Notes under the pieces: generated by a model
Told to the model about the DNA's origin: nothing
The model's input: only the letters and a program-made list of their open reading frames with translations
The model's database searches: none
Program-made: the position numbers and the translations under genes
DNA from: Alloscardovia macacae
GTDB taxonomy: Bacteria; Actinomycetota; Actinomycetes; Actinomycetales; Bifidobacteriaceae
Assembly: GCF_002259705.1 (NCBI RefSeq)
Contig: NZ_MWWT01000005.1
Coordinates: 62,001 to 126,000 of the forward strand
Direction of reading: 5' to 3'
Length of the DNA stretch: 64,000 nucleotides
Shown here: piece by piece, positions 58,445 through 64,000 of the stretch
Layout: each line of letters starts with the position of its first letter
Numbering within the stretch: position 1 is the first letter of the stretch

Positions 58445-58504
58445 CTAAGGCGGACTGGCGAGGAGAACTTTGGCTCCACGCCAGTCCGCCTTAGCGGTGA
58501 GCGG
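58445..58504 (+). terminator. Long hairpin after tsaD
   Basis: Perfect 16-bp stem (58445-58460 with 58489-58504), continued after one mismatch by GGAG/CTCC. No T tract, so termination may be inefficient or the stem protects the 3' end. The following 58505-58550 shows only a short direct repeat of TCCGAAATCT. Confidence 0.6.
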
Positions 58505-58557
58505 TACCTACATGATAGCGCAGTCATTCCGAAATCTAATCCGAAATCTGATATGCG

Positions 58558-58583
58558 AAAGCCCCGAACTGTGTCGGGGCTTT
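58558..58583 (-). terminator. Terminator of tRNA-Arg copy 1
   Basis: AAAGCCCC/GGGGCTTT stem (58558-58565 with 58576-58583) with a 10-base loop just downstream of the leftward tRNA. An identical copy at 58808-58833 serves the second tRNA. Confidence 0.85.
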
Positions 58584-58588
58584 ATCTG

Positions 58589-58662
58589 TGCGCCGAACAG
58601 GATTCGAACCTGCAACCTTCTGATCCGTAGTCAGATGCTCTAATCCGTTGGGCTATCGGCGC
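58589..58662 (-). tRNA. tRNA-Arg (anticodon ACG), copy 1
   Basis: 74 bases, CCA not encoded. Acceptor GCGCCGA pairs 58656-58662 with 58590-58596, discriminator A. Anticodon loop CTACGGA gives ACG, read as ICG after deamination, for the abundant CGT/CGC arginine codons. A promoter candidate upstream on the minus strand is TTGCAC, 18 bases, TAATAT. Confidence 0.96.
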
Positions 58663-58801
58663 AATCCTTGAAGAGTTACCTTCAAGCAACTTGTATATAT
58701 TAACCCTCACTATGCTGTGCGTGCAAGTCGGCGTGTCGTTTTGTGCTAGGGTGTGGGTGTTAGCTGGCTGGAATGTGTGGAAACTATATGAGTGGAAACT
58801 G

Positions 58802-58922
58802 TATGCGAAAGCCCCGAACTGTGTCGGGGCTTTATCTGTGCGCCGAACAGGATTCGAACCTGCAACCTTCTGATCCGTAGTCAGATGCTCTAATCCGTTG
58901 GGCTATCGGCGCAATCCTTGAA
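58802..58922. repeat. 121-bp exact direct repeat, copy 2 (contains tRNA-Arg)
   Basis: Second copy of the block at 58552-58672. The exact identity over tRNA and terminator, with diverged flanks, indicates a tandem duplication of a whole tRNA transcription unit kept alike by gene conversion or recent origin. Confidence 0.95.
58839..58912 (-). tRNA. tRNA-Arg (anticodon ACG), copy 2
   Basis: Identical to copy 1. Its own upstream promoter candidate is TTGCAT, 18 bases, TATCAT on the minus strand, the same spacing as for copy 1, so each copy is probably transcribed independently. The stretch 58923-59184 otherwise holds the nhaA upstream region, with a TAAAAT at 59134-59139 and a 7-bp GAGCTTA/TAAGCTC repeat at 59077-59107. 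Confidence 0.96.
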
Positions 58923-59184
58923 ATTATGAATAAATCTTATTTCAAGTAACTTATGTATGATACTCATGTTTATACTATAGATGCAAGCCGGCGTGTCTCA
59001 GAAAGTTTCACTCAGCTTTTCGTTTTCTCTCCTGTGTATCGCTGATAGCGCATGATAGCACAGTAGAGACTTTCCTGAGCTTATTCCGATATTCTGGCTA
59101 TAAGCTCTGCGACTCACCCGTGAGGGGATACGATAAAATAAGAAGTAAAGAAAATGCGCTAGGGTAGTGATTGCAGAGGTAACT

Positions 59185-60546
59185 ATGGCAGAGAATGCTC
59201 GAGGCTCAGAGCAGAAGCATCAGAATAAGACAAAGATTCTGTCGGGAGGAGACTCATGGTGGAACTCGTTTATAGCGAACGCGAAGCGTATCTCTGAATC
59301 GGATAGAACTTCTGGTCTTATTATGCTTGGATTTGCTTTCGTGGGTTTTCTCCTTGCGAATCTGCCTTTTACGTTCCATGTCTTCGAAAGCATAAGAGAA
59401 TTCGTCATTAGTGTGCCGCTCCTCCATATTCATCTTACTGTAGATGAGTGGGTGCAAGATGGTGTGCTTACCATCTTCTTCCTCGTCGTCGGCCTGGATC
59501 TAAAGCAGGAACTTACTACAGGATCCCTGTCGAATCCTCGTGCAGCTGCTGTACCTATGATAGCGGCTGTAGGGGGGATGATAGCTCCTGCTTTAATATT
59601 CCTCGCAGTGACTTTCGGATGGGCTTCTGTGACGGGGGGAGTGGAGACAGTGGCGAATGGTCAAGTTTTCCCGTTCGATGTGGTTTCGCATGGCTGGGCT
59701 ATCCCATCCGCTACGGATATAGCTTTCTCTCTCGCAGTGTTAGCTCTTTTTGCTAAAGCTCTTCCAGGCGTTTTGCGAGCGTTCCTGATGACTTTAGCTA
59801 CGGTAGATGATCTTCTCGGGATTATAGTCATAGCGCTCTTCTTTTCTGAGCTGCATAACGGATGGTGGGCGTGTGGTATTATCATAGGTGCTGCTGTATG
59901 GACATGGTCTATTCGTAGAGACACAGTTCCATGGGCTTTGGTTATTCTCGCAGGTTTTGTGATGTGGTATAGCATGCATGAGCTTGGAGTACATCCTACG
60001 CTGTCTGGTGTGCTTGCAGGACTGCTCACGCCATCGCGCCCTCTGGGAAGTGAACACGATGCGAGAGCTGCCCGCTATCTTCATAAGTTAGAGCCACTTT
60101 CTGCTCTTATCGCACTTCCTATTTTTGCGCTCTTTGCTACAGGAATTCACTTCGATGTTCTGTCGTGGAACTTGTTTACTTCTCCTCTGGTCATAGCAGT
60201 CATAGCTGCACTGGTTATAGGCAAACCGGTAGGAATTCTGTGCTCATCGTGTTTTTCTACTCACATTTTGAAGCTGAAGCTTGCTGCAGGTCTTCGTGTG
60301 AGGGATTTACTCCCTATCTCTGCCGCGTGCGGAATAGGTTTTACAGTGTCATTCCTCATAGCATCCCTAGCATATCATCAAGCAGAGCTGAGTAATGAAG
60401 CGCGGTTCGGAGTGCTCATCGGCTCGCTTCTGTCTGCCTGTATAGCTGCATACCTACTCCAGCGCCAGTCGAATGCCTATGCGAGAAAGAGCCAGATAAA
60501 AACAGTCTCGAACCAATCGGTTTCTTCTACAAGGAAGGTGGGATAG
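59185..60546 (+). CDS. nhaA: Na+/H+ antiporter NhaA
   Basis: 453 residues, eleven to twelve membrane segments. The ion-binding pair Asp208-Asp209 in LATVDDLLGIIVIAL matches Asp163-Asp164 of E. coli NhaA; VVGLDLKQELTTG and DIAFSLAVLALF are also conserved. It exports sodium using the proton gradient and protects against salt and alkali. AGAGGT (59175-59180) selects ATG 59185 over the upstream 59167. LOG gene follows after 3 bases, so they share a transcript. Confidence 0.94.
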   Translation: MAENARGSEQKHQNKTKILSGGDSWWNSFIANAKRISESDRTSGLIMLGFAFVGFLLANLPFTFHVFESIREFVISVPLLHIHLTVDEWVQDGVLTIFFLVVGLDLKQELTTGSLSNPRAAAVPMIAAVGGMIAPALIFLAVTFGWASVTGGVETVANGQVFPFDVVSHGWAIPSATDIAFSLAVLALFAKALPGVLRAFLMTLATVDDLLGIIVIALFFSELHNGWWACGIIIGAAVWTWSIRRDTVPWALVILAGFVMWYSMHELGVHPTLSGVLAGLLTPSRPLGSEHDARAARYLHKLEPLSALIALPIFALFATGIHFDVLSWNLFTSPLVIAVIAALVIGKPVGILCSSCFSTHILKLKLAAGLRVRDLLPISAACGIGFTVSFLIASLAYHQAELSNEARFGVLIGSLLSACIAAYLLQRQSNAYARKSQIKTVSNQSVSSTRKVG

Positions 60547-60549
60547 TAG

Positions 60550-61233
60550 ATGCCATTTACGAGAGAATTCGATACAGATATCGAGGGGTTTACTCACGCG
60601 CAGCGAGATGCAGCCTCGGATATTCAGAGGTTAGAGCGTATTCGAAGTGAGTTTCGCGAAGGTTTCTCTCTACTCAGAGACGTCGGTCCCGCTATTTGTG
60701 TGTTCGGCTCAGCTCGTATAACCGAAGGAAGTGAGGAATACGAGCAGGGCAGGAAGCTCGGAACGCTTCTCGCGCAGCGTGGATACGCGGTGATTACTGG
60801 TGGAGGTCCAGGCGCTATGGAGGCTGCAAACCGTGGAGCGTATGAAGCGGGTGGAACTTCTGTAGGTGTAGGTATAGAGCTTCCGCATGAACAAGGTATG
60901 AATCCGTATGTGACTATATCTATGGACTGCCATTACTTCTTTACGAGAAAAACCATGTTCATACGGTATTCGGATGGACTCATAGTTCTGCCCGGAGGAG
61001 TAGGGACTCTGGACGAGCTCTTCGAGGCTCAGACCCTTGTTCAGACTCATAAGACGAGTCCGCGAGCTATAGTTCTCGTCGGAGTGGCTTACTGGTCAGG
61101 ACTCATAGACTGGCTTAAAAACACAGTGATGAAGAGTGGAAAAATTAAAGAAGAAGATGTACAGAGATTTATTCTTACTGATGACCTCGAAGAAGCTGTA
61201 CGCATAGTCACTTCGCAGCAGCAGAGAATATAA
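60550..61233 (+). CDS. LOG family protein (TIGR00730, cytokinin riboside 5'-monophosphate phosphoribohydrolase-like)
   Basis: 227 residues. GGGPGAMEAANRGA and PGGVGTLDELFE are the two diagnostic motifs. Family members hydrolyse nucleoside 5'-monophosphates with N6-modified or plain adenine; they were once misnamed lysine decarboxylases. The exact bacterial role is unclear. Second gene after nhaA, followed by a very strong hairpin. Confidence 0.9.
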   Translation: MPFTREFDTDIEGFTHAQRDAASDIQRLERIRSEFREGFSLLRDVGPAICVFGSARITEGSEEYEQGRKLGTLLAQRGYAVITGGGPGAMEAANRGAYEAGGTSVGVGIELPHEQGMNPYVTISMDCHYFFTRKTMFIRYSDGLIVLPGGVGTLDELFEAQTLVQTHKTSPRAIVLVGVAYWSGLIDWLKNTVMKSGKIKEEDVQRFILTDDLEEAVRIVTSQQQRI

Positions 61234-61244
61234 GGCTGAAGATA

Positions 61245-61290
61245 TGCTGGTGGGCAGGTAGCTCCACTCTGAGCTACCTGCCCACCAGCA
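61245..61290 (+). terminator. Perfect 20-bp hairpin after the LOG gene
   Basis: 61245-61264 is the exact reverse complement of 61271-61290 with a 6-base loop, followed by CGTTTATG. Unusually long for a terminator here, but its place 11 bases after the stop fits one. Confidence 0.8.
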
Positions 61291-61354
61291 CGTTTATGAG
61301 AGGGAAGATAAAAGGAAATTAATCGATATGGGCTCCTTTCTCTTAGAGGATAGT

Positions 61355-61675
61355 ATGTCATTCTCAGAACGCGTGTACCATGTAGTACAGCAGATTCCGA
61401 AAGGGTGTGTGGTCACCTATGGGCAGGTGGCTGCGCTGATAGGGGCGCCACGTAGTGCTCGGTTCGTAGGGTATGCTCTTCACTCGAATCCCTATCCGGG
61501 GATAGTGCCCTGCCATCGTGTGGTTTTTAAGGATGGCGCTCTCGCTCCCGGTTTTGCTTTCGGCGGACCAGAAGAACAGTTCCGGCGCTTGAGCGAAGAG
61601 GGAGTAGAATTCACTACTCATGATGACGGAATTAGAAGAGTAATTCTAGAGCGCTATCAGTGGAGGATGGGCTAG
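61355..61675 (+). CDS. Ogt/MGMT-like DNA-binding domain protein with intact PCHR motif
   Basis: 106 residues, only the C-terminal domain of O6-alkylguanine-DNA alkyltransferase. The active-site PCHRVV is present with Cys53, unlike alkyltransferase-like proteins, where this Cys is replaced. GCVVTYGQVAALIGAPRSAR is the helix-turn-helix with the Arg finger. The N-terminal domain of full Ogt is missing. It may repair or flag alkylated DNA. AGAGGAT selects ATG 61355; the frame is open to 61328. Its last 44 bases overlap the end of dprA on the opposite strand. Confidence 0.87.
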   Translation: MSFSERVYHVVQQIPKGCVVTYGQVAALIGAPRSARFVGYALHSNPYPGIVPCHRVVFKDGALAPGFAFGGPEEQFRRLSEEGVEFTTHDDGIRRVILERYQWRMG

Positions 61676-62879
61676 AAGGAGAAAAAGTAGGAGATGCAGA
61701 CTCCTCGGCGTTTTTCTTCGAATAAAGCTTCAGATTACTCTCAGCAGGAAGTACTTCAGTATCTTCGCTCATCTCTTCATTCCCCTTCTTATTATCCTGA
61801 CTCTCTTGCGCTTGTGACATAGGTGCATCATGCACTTCATGATGTCCAGTGATGCTGTCGAGATTCGTGCAAGAGGGGAGAATATTTGCCTTTCCCTCAT
61901 GAATGAGGTTATTACAGCCAGCATTATACGGGGTATTAATATTCCCTGGAGCAGCGTAGATGAGGCGATTCATCTGCGCTGACCATTTAGCAGTATTCAT
62001 AGCTCCAGACTTCAGCTGTGCTTGAGAGATAATAAGAGTGGATGAGTATGCTGCTATAAGCCGATTCCTATCGTGGAAACGGTAGGAATCGGGGATAGTG
62101 TCGGGCGTCATCTCGCTTATAATAGCTCCGCCAGAATCGGTGATGCGCTGGAACAGTGTGTTATTCTGAGCAGGGCCTATGTGTTTGAGTCCTCCAGCCA
62201 TAATGGATACAGTTTTCCCCGGTGTATCCGTGATGTCGAGAGCAGCAAGTGCGCCCCAGTGAGCTGCAGCGTCTCCACCGAGTGCTCCTCCGGAGATGAC
62301 GAGGTGTCCATGAAGTGCCGCATCTTTCGCACATTCGAAAGCTACTTGGCGGCCATAAGAATTTACAGAGCGGGAGCCTATAATCCCATAGGGTTCGTCG
62401 CAGGATGTGAGAACTTGAGGGTCTCCTACTCCCCATAAACACAGAGGTGGGCAGGAGTCTTCTGTGTTCAGATACAGGTCTCGAAGCTGTGCAGGCCACA
62501 GTGGACTCATTCGGTCTATAATCCAGTACGAATAGTTATTCGTGAGCATACTGGAGAGTGCTGTAAGGCTCATGTCCTCATATCGAGTGAGGTTACTGAC
62601 CCAGTGATGGAGGGAATTGTTTAGGTGTTTGCGCACTGCGTGAGGGGAAGTGTCTTCAGAAATGTGCTGAAGGCGCTGAAGAAGGCAGTCATACAGGTCA
62701 TTCCATCGAGGAAGAGTTCCCGTATGTGCATACTGTTTGCTCATAAAACGTAGACGCTCGAGTAAGCCGAGTGGGCCTTCTTCATAATCGAGAGATAGGT
62801 AACTCAGAGCGACATCGCTGCTTCGTGCAGCAGCAGTGAGCATAGCGTGGGCGAGTGCAGTGGAAGTGAGAGGAATCAT
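61632..62879 (-). CDS. dprA: DNA-processing protein DprA
   Basis: 415 residues. The Rossmann-like core shows GIIGSRSVNSYGRQVA, VISGGALGGDAAAH and SGAMNTAKWSAQ. DprA loads RecA on single-stranded DNA taken up by transformation, and is also widespread in bacteria not known to transform. About 130 residues precede the core and a Ser/Glu-rich tail of ~80 follows. CAGGAG is 7 bases before the ATG. Transcribed with comM, 51 bases upstream. Confidence 0.93.
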   Translation of the reverse strand: MIPLTSTALAHAMLTAAARSSDVALSYLSLDYEEGPLGLLERLRFMSKQYAHTGTLPRWNDLYDCLLQRLQHISEDTSPHAVRKHLNNSLHHWVSNLTRYEDMSLTALSSMLTNNYSYWIIDRMSPLWPAQLRDLYLNTEDSCPPLCLWGVGDPQVLTSCDEPYGIIGSRSVNSYGRQVAFECAKDAALHGHLVISGGALGGDAAAHWGALAALDITDTPGKTVSIMAGGLKHIGPAQNNTLFQRITDSGGAIISEMTPDTIPDSYRFHDRNRLIAAYSSTLIISQAQLKSGAMNTAKWSAQMNRLIYAAPGNINTPYNAGCNNLIHEGKANILPSCTNLDSITGHHEVHDAPMSQAQESQDNKKGNEEMSEDTEVLPAESNLKLYSKKNAEESASPTFSPSSPSSTDSALELLF

Positions 62880-62930
62880 GAGAATCTCCTGAGAATAATG
62901 AGGACGAGTAACGTGATGGATAATAATGAA

Positions 62931-64000
62931 CTAGTTTCCAGGAAGGTAGAGTGCTTGAGCTGCAGAAAGATCATCAGCATCTGGATGTCCTTTACCGAGA
63001 AGGTCGGATATGCTCCACGCGATGCGAAGAATCTTATGTGCGCCACGTACAGTAATCTCTTCTCGTTTGAGAAGTGCATTTACGGCAGTAAGAAGAGACC
63101 GTGGAGTCTGGCGCATAAGCCATGACGCATCGGCGTGAGCATTCGTGGACCATGGTAGATTCTGGTAGCGGTATGCTGAGCGTTCTCTGGCGAGGCGTAC
63201 AGTCTCTCTCATATGTTCACTATCCCAGTGGGCATGTGTACCGAGAAGCGGGCTGTACGTGTCCGACGAAGCTGCAGGTGCAGCGAGAGAATGAACTGGA
63301 GGAACGTCGAGCTTAATATCGATGCGGTCTCGGATGGGACCGGAAATGCGCTGACGGTAGCGACGTAGCTCCTGCGCAGTACATGTGCATTCGCCATGCG
63401 TACTCCATAGATGTCCGCACGGGCAGGGATTCTGTGCGAGGATAAGCTGGAACTGCGCCGGATAGGAGACGGCTCCACGTAGACGCGTCACAGTGACAAA
63501 GCCAGTCTCAAGTGGTGTACGTAATGCCTGCATCACGTTTCGCTCGAATTCAGGAGCTTCATCGAGGAAGAGAATACCGTGGTGAGCGAGCGTCATAGCT
63601 CCAGGTTTGATGGTAGCTCCCTGGATTCCTCCGGTAAAGGACGCGAGAGTAACATTATGATGAACATTAAGAAAGGGAGCTGTCACATCGAGAGGAGATG
63701 TTACTGGCAGTCCTAGTGAGGAACGGATACATGCTGCTTCTATGGCTTCTTCGTGGGTGAGGTCTGGGAGTATGGAAGGAAGACGTGAAGCTAGCATGGT
63801 CTTTCCCACTCCTGGAGGTCCTTGCATTAGGACATGGTGACCGCCTGCTGCTGCTATCTCGAGTGCCCATTTTGCGTCCTCATGTCCTATAACATCGGTG
63901 AAATCCCGAGACGCCGTATCGAGGAACTGGTAAGAACCATCAGTGAGAGAAGAATACCGCTGTTCTGCCTCGTTCTGAGTCGGCTGAGTAGTGACACTAG
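62931..64000 (-). CDS. comM: ComM/YifB family Mg-chelatase-like ATPase (5' end outside the window)
   Basis: The frame stays open to the window edge, so about 356 C-terminal residues are visible and the N-terminal Lon-like domain is cut off. VIGHEDAKWALEIAAAGGHH leads into Walker A GPPGVGKTM, then LFLDEAPEF (Walker B) and the NPCPCGH zinc-like motif, ending with VRGAHKILRIAWSISDL. ComM is a hexameric helicase that drives branch migration in transformation. The comM-dprA order is common. Cut only by the window end, not a pseudogene as far as seen. Confidence 0.93.
   Translation of the reverse strand, partial: SVTTQPTQNEAEQRYSSLTDGSYQFLDTASRDFTDVIGHEDAKWALEIAAAGGHHVLMQGPPGVGKTMLASRLPSILPDLTHEEAIEAACIRSSLGLPVTSPLDVTAPFLNVHHNVTLASFTGGIQGATIKPGAMTLAHHGILFLDEAPEFERNVMQALRTPLETGFVTVTRLRGAVSYPAQFQLILAQNPCPCGHLWSTHGECTCTAQELRRYRQRISGPIRDRIDIKLDVPPVHSLAAPAASSDTYSPLLGTHAHWDSEHMRETVRLARERSAYRYQNLPWSTNAHADASWLMRQTPRSLLTAVNALLKREEITVRGAHKILRIAWSISDLLGKGHPDADDLSAAQALYLPGN

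Larger units (their letters stand above)
58552..58672. repeat. 121-bp exact direct repeat, copy 1 (contains tRNA-Arg)
   Basis: Identical over its full length to 58802-58922, offset 250 bases. It covers the tRNA, its terminator and 10 bases upstream. Sequences upstream of the tRNA, outside the exact repeat, are still recognisably related between copies (GCAAGTCGGCGTGTC against GCAAGCCGGCGTGTC). Confidence 0.95.

Noticed and set aside
58691-58873. 60-codon frame ending in RRTGFEPATF
   Set aside because: It runs through the antisense of a tRNA-Arg gene; this ending is a well-known artefact of reading tRNA antisense as protein.

Overview
The window reads as one contiguous piece of a bacterial chromosome of moderately high GC. 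Gene content points to the Actinobacteria and most likely the Bifidobacteriaceae: a complete lacto-N-biose/galacto-N-biose (LNB/GNB) utilisation operon, a bifunctional AdhE, a zinc-type S14, long basic or Ala-rich tails on S3, S5 and L17, and TTA/CTA/TCA codons almost absent from highly expressed genes. No rRNA lies here and the genus cannot be fixed by eye.

Layout. 1-4.5 kb: a TM2-domain membrane protein, adhE and a 590-base gap with a small candidate ORF, a 13-bp inverted repeat and the start of a structured leader. 4.5-23.5 kb: the S10-spc-alpha ribosomal protein block in canonical order (rpsJ to rplO, secY, adk, infA, rpmJ, rpsM, rpsK, rpoA, rplQ, truA). It is interrupted between adk and infA by an independently terminated lemA-DUF2207 unit. 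Several gaps fold on paper into long RNA structures (S10 leader, rpsQ-rplN, rpmJ-rpsM, rpoA-rplQ, later rpoB-rpoC). rpsD is not between rpsK and rpoA.

23.5-35.1 kb: tRNA-Ser(CGA), then the LNB/GNB locus. A ROK regulator and a cytoplasmic right-handed beta-helix protein run leftward. A solute-binding lipoprotein, two permeases, LnpA (GH112 phosphorylase), LnpB (NahK kinase) and LnpC (class II GalT) run rightward from a strong promoter flanked by inverted repeats. The epimerase LnpD usually found at the end of this operon is absent. The beta-helix protein, which carries a DGQAWDAD motif recalling GH136 lacto-N-biosidases but has no signal peptide, is the most interesting gene in the window.

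35.1-38.1 kb, leftward: an NAD(P)-binding F420-reductase-like protein, a MATE exporter and its probable TetR regulator. 38.2-46.2 kb: rpoB and rpoC with a long hairpin between them. 46.3-51.5 kb: corA, an amino-acid-type solute-binding lipoprotein and leuS. 51.7-58.4 kb: comEA, comEC (without the metallo-beta-lactamase domain), holA and the t6A/ribosomal acetylation group tsaE-tsaB-rimI-tsaD. 58.5-59 kb: two tRNA-Arg(ACG) copies in a 121-bp exact duplication. 59-64 kb: nhaA, a LOG-family protein, an Ogt-like alkyltransferase domain protein, then leftward dprA and a comM/yifB gene cut by the window end.

Together these are mostly housekeeping functions (translation, transcription, tRNA modification), plus one host-glycan catabolic locus, one efflux locus and scattered competence-type DNA-uptake and processing genes.
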